Positions 25,156 through 32,533 are shown, counted from the stretch's first letter. The stretch: 41,416 bases of DNA from Alphaproteobacteria bacterium (GCA_017436325.1 JAFSDI010000004.1:1-41416); one strand, 5' to 3'. Notes: a model not told the origin generated them from the letters alone. Numbers and translations are program-made.

Positions 25156-25911
25156 ATGAAGAAAAGTTTTCATCGTGCTCTTAATTTTATGGCTTTGTTT
25201 ACTGCGTTGATTATTGCGGGGTGTATTTATTTTAATGCAGAATTTTTACAAATCGCGGTTTCTAATGTAATCTTGAATGGTATTATTATTGGTGCAACTG
25301 TTTTTGGTGTTGGTTTGTGCTTTTATCATATCTTTGCTTTGGTGCCAGAATATAGGTGGTTAAAGGCATATGTCGCGGGGCAAAGGAATTTAAAGCTGCC
25401 ACCTGTGTTGTTGCGACCTGTTGCACAAATTTTGTTACAGCGGCCACGCCGTATTTCTGCGGGGGCATTGAATAGCATACTGGATATTATATTAATGCGT
25501 TTTGATGATACGCGCGAATCGATTCGCTATGTGACAAATACTTTAATCTTTTTGGGGTTGTTGGGGACTTTTTGGGGATTGATTCTGACGGTTGGTGGAT
25601 TTGCAGAGTTAATCGGCGGTTTGGACTTTTCTAATGAAATGGTTTTGGAATCAATGCAGGCAGGGTTAAGTGTACCATTGTCTGGTATGGCGACTGCGTT
25701 TACCAGTTCTTTATTAGGGCTGGGGGGCAGTTTGGTTGTTGGCTTTTTGGCAATGCAGCTTCAATATGCACAAAATTCCGTCTTTCATGAGATAGAAGAT
25801 TATTTGGCAAAACACACACGTGTTGCACAGGTTATACCACAGATAAATTTGAATGAGCAGGAAATAGTGACAGCGCCTGTGTTGTCAGATGAAAATTTAG
25901 AAGTTTTCTAA
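25156..25911 (+). CDS. MotA/TolQ/ExbB-like proton channel subunit
   Basis: A 251-residue inner-membrane protein. Two N-terminal membrane segments (about 12-27 and 33-60), a cytosolic loop with PEYRWLKAYVAGQRN and RFDDTRESIRYVTN, then two further segments with LIFLGLLGTFWGLILTV and MQAGLSVPLSGMATAFTSSLLGLGGSL form the MotA/ExbB pattern. No flagellar genes are near. The next gene encodes the matching MotB/OmpA-like subunit, so the pair should make a proton- (or ion-) driven stator-like complex that pulls on peptidoglycan or a partner. AGGGG precedes the ATG. The physiological role is unknown; ZorA of Zorya defence is a possible relative. Confidence 0.85.
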   Translation: MKKSFHRALNFMALFTALIIAGCIYFNAEFLQIAVSNVILNGIIIGATVFGVGLCFYHIFALVPEYRWLKAYVAGQRNLKLPPVLLRPVAQILLQRPRRISAGALNSILDIILMRFDDTRESIRYVTNTLIFLGLLGTFWGLILTVGGFAELIGGLDFSNEMVLESMQAGLSVPLSGMATAFTSSLLGLGGSLVVGFLAMQLQYAQNSVFHEIEDYLAKHTRVAQVIPQINLNEQEIVTAPVLSDENLEVF

Positions 25912-25934
25912 AATAATAAAAAGAGTGAAATAAA

Positions 25935-27047
25935 ATGATGAATGTTCGTTATCGTACACAAACAAATGCATGGCCTGGGTTCGTTGATTTGTTTTCAAAT
26001 CTGGTTATTATTTTGATATTTTTGTTGATTGTGTTTGTGTTTTTATGGACAACAACCAGTGTGTTTAATAAGTCAAGTGGTGCGAAAATGGTTGCTGATT
26101 TAAAACAGACTAATGAGCAGCAGGCACAAACGATTCAGCAAATGTTGGCTGATGAACAAGAAGCAAAAAGGTTGTTGATTTTAGCACGAAATCAATTGGA
26201 AACTTTAGAGAAAGATAATATCGCGCTTAGTGATGAATTAACAGAAATAGATGCCAGTGTTGAAGATTTGATAACTGCGTATGAGGTAAAAGTTGCAGAA
26301 TTGCAAGCCAATGGTGATAATATGCAGAAAATGCTGGATGAACTAACCATGCAGTTAAATCAGGTTAGTTTGGATAAAGAAAAAACAGCACAGTTGGAAC
26401 AGGAAAGAAAAAAGCTGCAGGATGATATGGAGGCGCAACGTGTTCAATTGGCGCAGCAATTGGAAAAACTGCAGGCGGCATTAGATGCGTCTGAGGAGAA
26501 ATCGCGTGCGCAAGAAATCGAATATGTTGAAATGTCGAATCGCTTGAATAAAGCATTGGCGGATAAAGTTGCAGAATTAAAAGAAATGGAAAAATATCAG
26601 TCTGATTTCTATAAGGGGGTCAAAATTGCGATTGGTGAACGTTCGACTATGCATGAAAAAGGTGATAGATTTGTTGTAAATAGTGATATTTTATTTAAAA
26701 GCGGTTCGTATAAATTGTCTGCAGAAGGCAAGAAACAATTACAAGCAATTGCAGGGGTTATTAAGGATATGGAAGAAAAAATCCCAACTGATATAGACTG
26801 GATTATTCGTGTCGATGGGCATACTGATAAGAAAAAGGTTATTCCAGGTACGTGTGATTATAAAAATAATACAGAATTATCTTTGTTGCGTGCAACAGCG
26901 GTTGTTAATGAATTGGTAAAAGATGGGGTTTCAAGGCGTAGATTGATACCGACTGGTTTTGGTGAACTGTATCCGATTGCGCTGGGCAATGACGCAGATA
27001 CGTTGCGTAGAAATCGCCGTATAGAGTTGCAATTGACTAATCAATAA
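25935..27047 (+). CDS. MotB/OmpA-like peptidoglycan-binding stator subunit
   Basis: A 370-residue protein with one N-terminal membrane segment carrying an Asp in MotB position (FVDLFSNLVIILIFLLIVFV), a long coiled coil (about 55-235, rich in Gln, Glu and Leu) and a C-terminal OmpA-like peptidoglycan-binding domain (about 245-370) with VDGHTD, NTELSLLRATAVVNEL and GFGELYPI, ending RRNRRIELQL. The coiled coil is longer than in flagellar MotB. It begins 23 bp behind the MotA-like gene and is surely its partner. A short hairpin terminator follows. ZorB-like proteins have the same order, but no ZorC/ZorD or other defence gene lies next to it. Confidence 0.87.
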   Translation: MMNVRYRTQTNAWPGFVDLFSNLVIILIFLLIVFVFLWTTTSVFNKSSGAKMVADLKQTNEQQAQTIQQMLADEQEAKRLLILARNQLETLEKDNIALSDELTEIDASVEDLITAYEVKVAELQANGDNMQKMLDELTMQLNQVSLDKEKTAQLEQERKKLQDDMEAQRVQLAQQLEKLQAALDASEEKSRAQEIEYVEMSNRLNKALADKVAELKEMEKYQSDFYKGVKIAIGERSTMHEKGDRFVVNSDILFKSGSYKLSAEGKKQLQAIAGVIKDMEEKIPTDIDWIIRVDGHTDKKKVIPGTCDYKNNTELSLLRATAVVNELVKDGVSRRRLIPTGFGELYPIALGNDADTLRRNRRIELQLTNQ

Positions 27048-27057
27048 GGATATGAAT

Positions 27058-27081
27058 AAAGCCTCCAAAAGGGGCTTTTAT
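27058..27081 (+). terminator. Terminator after the stator pair
   Basis: AAAGCCTC, loop CAAAA, GGGGCTTT: an 8-bp stem with one T-G pair, 11 bases after the stop codon. The T-run is short. Confidence 0.6.
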
Positions 27082-27196
27082 CTGTGTCGGTTTGTGAATG
27101 TTTGATGTGTTTTTACAAGATTCGAAATTTGATTTTGGTTGTATTAGTGTAAAACTAAAACACACAAAAAGGAATATATTGTCGATATATTGTGCT

Positions 27197-27925
27197 TTAC
27201 ATCACGAAATCTTCGCCCAGATAGACTTTTTTTACCATTTCGTCTTGGACAATTTCAGGTGTTGTTCCGTGCTTTAAAATTTTTCCATCATGTAAAACAT
27301 AACTGCGGTCTGTGATGCCAAGTGTTTCACGAACATTGTGGTCAGTTATAATTACACCCAGTCCACGATTCTTTAGTTGTGATACCAGACTGCGGATTTC
27401 GTTTACGGCAATTGGGTCGATGCCGGCAAATGGTTCGTCTAGTAAAATGAATTTAGGGTCGTTTGCCAGCGCGCGTGCGATTTCTACGCGTCTGCGTTCG
27501 CCACCAGATAATGCTGTCGCAGGACTGCGGCGTAATGCAGTTATAGAAAATTCTTCTAGTAAAGAGTCAAGCTTCTTTTTTCGTTTTTTCTTGTCTGGTT
27601 CGACTACTTCTAAGATTGCCATTATGTTTTGTTCGACCGTCAGACCACGAAATACACTATTTTCCTGGGGTAAGTATCCGATATGCAGGCGTGCGCGTTG
27701 GTAAAATGGCAGGTGTGTAATGTCCTGAGAATTTAAAAATATTTGTCCGCCAGTGGCAGCAAGCTGTCCTGTTATGCAATAAAATGCAGTTGTCTTGCCA
27801 GCGCCGTTTGGGCCCAACAGACCAACGGATTCGCCTTGGCGTGCCTCCATCGATATGTCGCGTATAACCATTCGCTTGCCATATGATTTTGATAAATGTT
27901 GAATACGTAGTATTGATTGTTTCAT
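27197..27925 (-). CDS. lptB: LPS export ABC ATPase LptB
   Basis: The cytosolic ATPase of the LptB2FGC exporter that moves lipopolysaccharide from the inner membrane. The 242 residues have Walker A GPNGAGKT, the Q-loop, the signature LSGGERRRVEIARAL, Walker B FILLDEPFAGIDP and the switch His in IITDHNVRETL. LLGPNGAGKTTAFYCI and GLTVEQNIMAILE are LptB-specific. The start overlaps the lptC stop as ATGA. The usual third member, lptA, and rpoN, which often follows, are not in this window. Confidence 0.95.
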   Translation of the reverse strand: MKQSILRIQHLSKSYGKRMVIRDISMEARQGESVGLLGPNGAGKTTAFYCITGQLAATGGQIFLNSQDITHLPFYQRARLHIGYLPQENSVFRGLTVEQNIMAILEVVEPDKKKRKKKLDSLLEEFSITALRRSPATALSGGERRRVEIARALANDPKFILLDEPFAGIDPIAVNEIRSLVSQLKNRGLGVIITDHNVRETLGITDRSYVLHDGKILKHGTTPEIVQDEMVKKVYLGEDFVM

Positions 27926-28422
27926 AGTTTAATCACCAGTTCGTTCGTTTTGACGCGGTCGCCATTGCTGGAATCAACGCGTACGTTACCAATAAGAGTA
28001 ATTGTTTTTTTTGTTTTGTTATATTGCCCTGTATCCGCAACAATATTGTCTGTGATAGTTGTTCCATTGCTTTTTCGATTGATTGTGCCGGATACGGTGT
28101 CTAGGAACACAATATCTGGTGTTTCATATTCTTGATATCCCGTTTTTGCATATAATTTAAATGGTGAGCCGTTTTTATCAATGCCAGAAAATGCAGCGCC
28201 AGACATCTTGAATTGATTGCTGACAATGTCGGTCATATTTATCGCCGATATCGGTGTCCATAGTAATTGTTTGGTGAATAGAGAACTGGCCACCAATGCT
28301 GCAATCATAACAAGGCCCCATCCTGTGAAAAAAAACTGCCATAAACGTTTCAGACGTTTATGTTTAGATAATATGATAAAGTTGCGCTTGTTTGTTTGCA
28401 TATTTGTTAGTTTAGCGCGCAT
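27922..28422 (-). CDS. lptC: LPS export protein LptC
   Basis: Bitopic protein that passes lipopolysaccharide from LptFG to LptA. One membrane segment (about 29-50, WGLVMIAALVASSLF) is followed by a beta-jellyroll periplasmic domain with MSGAAFSGIDKNGSPFKLYA and GNVRVDSSNGDRVKTNEL, typical of LptC. The 166-residue length fits. The start is uncertain: ATG 28422 or 28401; a TTG at 28437 is less likely. None has a clear ribosome site. It overlaps lptB by 4 bp, which, with sequence, fixes its identity. Confidence 0.88.
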   Translation of the reverse strand: MRAKLTNMQTNKRNFIILSKHKRLKRLWQFFFTGWGLVMIAALVASSLFTKQLLWTPISAINMTDIVSNQFKMSGAAFSGIDKNGSPFKLYAKTGYQEYETPDIVFLDTVSGTINRKSNGTTITDNIVADTGQYNKTKKTITLIGNVRVDSSNGDRVKTNELVIKL

Positions 28423-28488
28423 ATTATAAAAATGCAATTTTTATATTTGTGATAAATTCTTTTTGTGATATAATCTTTCTAAAGAGAG

Positions 28489-29298
28489 ATGAAGAAAACC
28501 CTAATTTGTTTTATTTCTGGTGTTTTAATGGCGCAAAGTGGCGCCATGGCGGCTGTTACTATCAAAAAGGCTGCGTCTGTATCAAAAAAAGAAACAACTG
28601 TTCAAGATGTTGGGGGCAGTTTAGTGCCAACAGCAATTAGTTTGTATTCAACAATTCAACAGTTAAATCAGAAACAGCAACAATTAAGTGCAGAATGTGA
28701 ACCAACCAGTCAAGAAGTTAACTGGGTTAATGATATGATAAAAGAATGGGCGAAGTCTGGTGGTATTGTGAAAAATAATTTGAATATTGGTGGTATGGAG
28801 CCTTGTACCGAACGCAGAACATATGCGGAAAGTATCAAAGGAAATGTGAACTTTGAAGAACCGATATGTTATGAAACGTATAATACAGAGGCTGATGCAA
28901 AAATGGTTTGGTGGAATTATCCTAAGGCTTCGGTGACGACATATTATGTTGTTGATGGTGAATATGCAAATACAGGTAATGTCAGAAACAGGACTGTTGC
29001 ATCAAATATATATGATATATTTAATTTAATTGATTTTGGTACAGAAGATTATTCTGCAGATGAAGCAGCGATGGCTTCAAAATTAATGGCCAAGATGGAA
29101 AAGTGCGCCCCAGCAAAACTGAATGCGAAAAAGCTTGCCTTGTGGGGTGATTTTGTTGTTTCCACCGTTGGTGGAATTGGGCAAAAGACGAATACAGGTT
29201 CTATTATGGATGCGGTTAGTGGTATAATTTCATCTGGTGGTGGAATGGGTGCGGTACAGAGTTTGGGTGGTATTGCGACTCAATTACTGGATAAATAA
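28489..29298 (+). CDS. Secreted hypothetical protein
   Basis: Unrecognised. The 269 residues start with a signal peptide (cleavage near AMAA, residue 22). The mature part has several Cys (for example AECEPTSQEV, MEPCTERRTY, EPICYETY, KCAPAKL), an aromatic stretch (MVWWNYPKASVTTYYV) and a Gly/Ser/Ile-rich end (SGIISSGGGMGAVQSLGG). AAAGAGAG precedes the ATG. Location next to a VirB11-type ATPase and a VirB2-like pilin could mean a secretion-linked protein, but no direct sign is seen. The stop codon is built into the first of six tandem hairpin elements. Confidence 0.8.
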   Translation: MKKTLICFISGVLMAQSGAMAAVTIKKAASVSKKETTVQDVGGSLVPTAISLYSTIQQLNQKQQQLSAECEPTSQEVNWVNDMIKEWAKSGGIVKNNLNIGGMEPCTERRTYAESIKGNVNFEEPICYETYNTEADAKMVWWNYPKASVTTYYVVDGEYANTGNVRNRTVASNIYDIFNLIDFGTEDYSADEAAMASKLMAKMEKCAPAKLNAKKLALWGDFVVSTVGGIGQKTNTGSIMDAVSGIISSGGGMGAVQSLGGIATQLLDK

Positions 29299-29860
29299 AT
29301 TATAATGCTTTATCTACAAGTAATGCCGACAACTTATGTAACTTTTGTACACTGCGTTGTCGGCATTACTTGTATCTAAACCATTCTAATTTATTTCTTT
29401 TCAAGTGCAAGGGGGGGGCGACAACTTATGTAGCGTTTGTACACTGCGTTGTCGGCATTACTTGTATCTAAACCATTCTAATTTATTTCTTTTTAAGTAC
29501 AAGGTGGGGGCGACAACTTATGTAGCGTCTGTACACTGCGTTGTCGGCATTACTTGTATCTAAACCATTCTAATTTATTTCTTTTCAAGTACAAGGGGGC
29601 GACAACTTATGTAACTTTTGTACACTGCGTTGTCGGCATTACTTGTATCTAAACTATTCTAATTTATTTCTTTTCAAGTACAAGGGGGGTGACAACTTAT
29701 GTAGCGTTTGTACATTGCGTTGTCGGCATTACTTGTATCTAAACCATTCTAATTTATTTCTTTTCAAGTACAAGGGGGGCGACAACTTATGTAACTTTTG
29801 TACACTGCGTTGTCGGCATTATTTGTATCTAAACCATTCTAATTTATTTCTTCTTAAGTG
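29291..29860. repeat. Array of six tandem hairpin elements, period about 90 bp
   Basis: The common loop (TTATGTA...TGTACACTGC) begins at 29334, 29426, 29518, 29607, 29697 and 29787, so spacing is 92, 92, 89, 90 and 90. The first copy has a left arm of about 41 bases that starts next to the stop codon of the 28489 gene and pairs with the right arm except for a few positions. Later copies have a short stem CGACAAC/GTTGTCG and share the linker (T/A)AGT(G/A)CAAGGGGG, with G-run length changing between copies. Two loop variants occur, GTAAC-TTTT (copies 1, 4, 6) and GTAGCGT (2, 3, 5). The array fills the whole interval up to the virB11-like stop codon. Confidence 0.97.
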
Positions 29861-29862
29861 CG

Positions 29863-30822
29863 TTATACAACCTCTGTTACTGCGCGTAGTGAGCCATCGC
29901 GCGAAAGTTGCACAACGCGAATTTTTTTCTTCATTTCTTCAATTAAGTCTGTGCGGTCGTATGCTGGTTGGGTGTGTAATATTCTGTCCGCAAATGCTGC
30001 ATAGGCTGCCTGAGCGCTTTCTGCGTGTATGGTTGTGTAAAAATGGTCGTGTCCTGTGCCCAGCATTTCCCACAGTACCGCGGCATTGTCAGTAGAAATT
30101 TCGCCACCAATAATTACATCAGGTGTCATACGTACGACCAGATCAAGCAGGCGTGCATAGTTAAAATTATTATTTTGTTCGGTGCGCGATAGTACAAAAT
30201 GTACACGATTTTTTTGTGGTACGCGAATTTCACGTGCGTCTTCGACAGTTATTACGCGACTGTTTTGGTCGATAAGGGTCAACATATGGTTTAAAAATGT
30301 CGTCTTACCGGTTGCAGTTGCGCCAGATATAAGAATTGGGCTGCCGTCATTAATTGCAGACATAAGTCTTTCGTATGGATCGTCTGGGCGAATGTTTTCG
30401 CGTGGTTTAACTTTTAGTAATGCCTTGCCACGTTGCAGGTGATAATTTTCGAAAGAAGTGCTTTTTGCACTGCCACCACGGATGTTTAGCGCGACACCAC
30501 CGGTGACATCGTTTTCATCGTATTGAACATTCGGGCCCGCAATAGCCGAAAAACGGTGGTTCCCAGGAAGGGTTGCATATACGACCGGAATCCCATGTGT
30601 TGGATTGAATGGGCGTTCGTATATATTTGCGACTGTGTGTATCAGGTCAATCAGATATTGTTTGGTTAGCGATTCGGCCTGATATGATACCCATGGTATA
30701 CGGGCACCGTGCAGTCGTAGCCATACTTCGCCGGCGTGATTGATTGCAATTTCTTCTACAAATGATGGTTTATAGAATTCTTCCAGGGGTTTTAATAAAG
30801 ATTCAAGTACTATATTTGACAT
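29863..30822 (-). CDS. virB11: VirB11-type secretion ATPase
   Basis: Hexameric cytosolic ATPase that powers type IV secretion (pilus biogenesis and substrate transfer). The 319 residues have an N-terminal domain ending in the PFNPTHGIPVVYATLPGNHR region, Walker A GATATGKT (167-174), the Asp-box VEDAREIR (193-200), a Walker B-like DVIIGGE (235-241) and the His box TTIHAESA (His266). The length is close to the usual 330-340. ATG 30822 was chosen over a TTG at 30858. Tad/CpaF-type ATPases are longer, so VirB11 is favoured. The other VirB genes are missing except for a VirB2-like gene 1.3 kb away. Confidence 0.9.
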   Translation of the reverse strand: MSNIVLESLLKPLEEFYKPSFVEEIAINHAGEVWLRLHGARIPWVSYQAESLTKQYLIDLIHTVANIYERPFNPTHGIPVVYATLPGNHRFSAIAGPNVQYDENDVTGGVALNIRGGSAKSTSFENYHLQRGKALLKVKPRENIRPDDPYERLMSAINDGSPILISGATATGKTTFLNHMLTLIDQNSRVITVEDAREIRVPQKNRVHFVLSRTEQNNNFNYARLLDLVVRMTPDVIIGGEISTDNAAVLWEMLGTGHDHFYTTIHAESAQAAYAAFADRILHTQPAYDRTDLIEEMKKKIRVVQLSRDGSLRAVTEVV

Positions 30823-30900
30823 TATTATAATTTTATCATAAATCCTTGCTTGAAACAATCGTGTTTATTTGGTATAAATAAATAAAAGAGAGATATTGAT

Positions 30901-31464
30901 ATGAAGCATTCTTTTTTATTTTCTTTAATAGCCGCATTGTTTTTAGCTGCGTGTACCGGTTCTTCGGACGCGCCGTACAATGTTGATGATTTTGAGATGG
31001 GTGGGGCTGATGCGCCGTTGTATAATGATAGAACTGGAAATTTTATGCAGGCTGCGAATCAGTATTCTGCAATTGATTCGTACAAGCCGGTAACGGAACG
31101 CGATAAAGAAAAAAATAATAATCGTTGGAATACGTCACGCAAAGAAACACGTTGGCAAGAATACAAGGGTGCAATGGTTCGTGTTGAAATACTGTTGGGT
31201 AACAGTGATGTTCGTGAAATGCGATTGCGTTTAATGCAGGGTGCGAATGGAATGGATATTGATTCCGATTCGCGTGATATATTGGCGGCTGTTTCGGATT
31301 ATGAGATGAAACGTGTGTGTGGTCGTAACGCGGATAGTATTGTTATGATATATGATGAACCTTCTTTTGAAGTTATGCAGCCTACGCCATATTTTGATTT
31401 TCGTATAGAGGCAGAGGGTGCGACTATGCGTGAATATGGATTTAGATGTGTTTATAATAATTAA
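30901..31464 (+). CDS. Hypothetical lipoprotein
   Basis: Unrecognised. The 187 residues start with a lipoprotein signal (LAAC, Cys18). A low-complexity acidic start (YNVDDFEMGGADAP) is followed by a compact domain with WQEYKGAMVRVEILLGNSDV, MRLRLMQGANGM and an ending FDFRIEAEGATMREYGFRC. AAGAGAGA precedes the ATG. The FKBP lipoprotein gene follows after 18 bp, so they are one operon. It is divergent from virB11; a VirB7-like role is not supported by its size. Confidence 0.75.
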   Translation: MKHSFLFSLIAALFLAACTGSSDAPYNVDDFEMGGADAPLYNDRTGNFMQAANQYSAIDSYKPVTERDKEKNNNRWNTSRKETRWQEYKGAMVRVEILLGNSDVREMRLRLMQGANGMDIDSDSRDILAAVSDYEMKRVCGRNADSIVMIYDEPSFEVMQPTPYFDFRIEAEGATMREYGFRCVYNN

Positions 31465-31482
31465 TTAACAAAGGAGTAAAAA

Positions 31483-31806
31483 ATGAAAAAGTTAGCATCT
31501 GTAATTGGTTTGTGTAGTGTTCTGGGCTTAACAGCATGTGGTAATCCTGTTGCTGAAAATGGTGATAAGGTAATTATTAACTTTGCAGGATATTTAGATG
31601 GTGTTCAATTCCCAGGTGGCACTGCCGAGAATTTTCCATTAACTTTGGGCAGTGGTCAATTTGTCCCTGGTTTTGAAGATCAGGTTGTTGGTATGAAGGT
31701 TGGTGAAGAACGTGATGTTAATATTACTTTCCCAACTGAATATGTTCCAGACTTGGCGGGTAAGTCGGTTGTGTTTAAGGTAAAATTAATCGACATCCTT
31801 GATTAA
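31483..31806 (+). CDS. FKBP-type peptidyl-prolyl isomerase lipoprotein resembling the trigger-factor PPIase domain
   Basis: A 107-residue lipoprotein (LTAC, Cys19) composed almost only of an FKBP domain. The pattern [40 protein letters not shown] and [18 protein letters not shown] matches the PPIase domain of trigger factor more closely than classical periplasmic FKBPs. It therefore looks like a stand-alone trigger-factor-type isomerase exported to the envelope. AAAGGAG precedes the ATG. The stop codon lies in the left arm of a hairpin element. Substrates are unknown; exported outer-membrane or secreted proteins are plausible. Confidence 0.9.
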   Translation: MKKLASVIGLCSVLGLTACGNPVAENGDKVIINFAGYLDGVQFPGGTAENFPLTLGSGQFVPGFEDQVVGMKVGEERDVNITFPTEYVPDLAGKSVVFKVKLIDILD

Positions 31807-31910
31807 AATTAAATATAATAATATATCTAAAATCCACCCCGACAACTTATGTAGCGTTTGTACACTGCGTTGTCGGGGTGAATTTTATCTATATCATTAT
31901 CTTTAATTTT
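31805..31910 (+). repeat. Long hairpin element starting at the FKBP gene stop codon
   Basis: Left arm 31805-31846 and right arm 31869-31910 pair almost perfectly. The inner stem CCACCCCGACAAC differs from that after groEL, but the first 27 bases of the left arm are identical with those at 7274-7300. The loop (31847-31868) is the common one. Confidence 0.95.
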
Positions 31911-32020
31911 ATCCCCAGTGCAAGGGGGCGACAACTTATGTAGCGTTTGTACACTGCGTTGTCGGGGTGAATTTTATCTGCACCTTTATCTTTAATTTTA
32001 TTGCCAAGCAAGGGGGCTGG
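31911..32020 (+). repeat. Second hairpin element after the FKBP gene
   Basis: Linker CAGTGCAAGGGGG (31916-31928), then stem CGACAAC (31929-31935), the common loop (31936-31957) and GTTGTCG, continuing into a copy of the right arm and a further CAAGCAAGGGGGC linker. Confidence 0.92.
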
Positions 32021-32035
32021 GATAGGGTGGTGTTT

Positions 32036-32125
32036 TTATTTTCCAATCATATATCCGCATAATAAAATTAATGTCACCATAACGGTAAAAACAATCTTTT
32101 TTTTGGTTTTGTATGATAGTTTCAT
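32036..32125 (-). CDS. 29-residue single-span membrane peptide behind virB2
   Basis: A small gene with a strong ribosome site (AAAAGGAG, 6-7 bases before the ATG). It encodes a basic N-terminus (MKLSYKTKKK) and one hydrophobic segment (IVFTVMVTLILLCGYMIG), ending GK. It starts 23 bp after the virB2-like stop codon on the same strand, so it should be cotranscribed. I do not recognise it. It could be a small pilin chaperone, a VirB-associated peptide or an unrelated membrane peptide; the lone Cys is within the segment, not in a lipobox. Confidence 0.6.
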   Translation of the reverse strand: MKLSYKTKKKIVFTVMVTLILLCGYMIGK

Positions 32126-32147
32126 TTTTGTTCTCCTTTTGTTTTTT

Positions 32148-32507
32148 TTACCAGCCACCGAATAATTGCTTGTCACAACCGATTAATTCCATACCACTGA
32201 CACTGGTAAATAATTGTAATACAGTTCCGATTCCAAATAGTAAAACAAAGCCAATAATCATCGGAATTCCGACTGTTTTGATGCCTGTTACCATATCATC
32301 TTTGCCTGCAATTTTTTTCTCGGATATTGCTTCCCATGCGTATTTTGCCAGAATAAATCCAGCACCGACAAATGCAAATGTACGAATAATTTTAAAAACG
32401 CTTTGCATTTCTGTAATTAATTCGCACAGGCCATTTGTTTCTGCAGCCGATACGGGTAAATTAGTGATGCACAGTATTGTTGTTATGAAAAAAAGTTTTT
32501 TATTCAT
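32148..32507 (-). CDS. virB2: VirB2/TrbC-like pilin
   Basis: A 119-residue protein with a signal peptide (about 1-22, cleavage near VSAA) and two hydrophobic segments (about 40-57, FAFVGAGFILAKYAWEA, and about 75-95, IPMIIGFVLLFGIG) joined by a basic turn (SEKKIAGKDD). This order is the VirB2/TrbC pilin plan. Two Cys residues (LCEL and IGCD) could form a disulfide. AAGGGAAA precedes ATG 32507; the longer frame upstream crosses the RNA-B terminator and is not coding. Its leader is the structured RNA-B. The 29-residue gene follows. Confidence 0.8.
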   Translation of the reverse strand: MNKKLFFITTILCITNLPVSAAETNGLCELITEMQSVFKIIRTFAFVGAGFILAKYAWEAISEKKIAGKDDMVTGIKTVGIPMIIGFVLLFGIGTVLQLFTSVSGMELIGCDKQLFGGW

Positions 32508-32533
32508 ATTTTTCCCTTTTTTTGTTGTTATGT

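Noticed and set aside
25156..27047. Zorya defence system (ZorAB)
   Set aside because: Only the stator pair is present; the following genes are lptB/lptC on the other strand and no ZorC, ZorD or ZorE is seen.
29291..29860. CRISPR array
   Set aside because: The period of about 90 bp consists of near-identical sequence throughout with no unique spacers, and no cas genes are near.
29334..29860. Integron attC sites (stem GACAAC/GTTGTC)
   Set aside because: The outer bases do not fit the RYYYAAC/GTTRRRY core sites, other copies have unrelated stems, and no integrase or gene cassettes are visible.
29643..30095. Plus-strand open frame through the hairpin array
   Set aside because: It consists of translated repeat units and antisense virB11; no start signal or domain.
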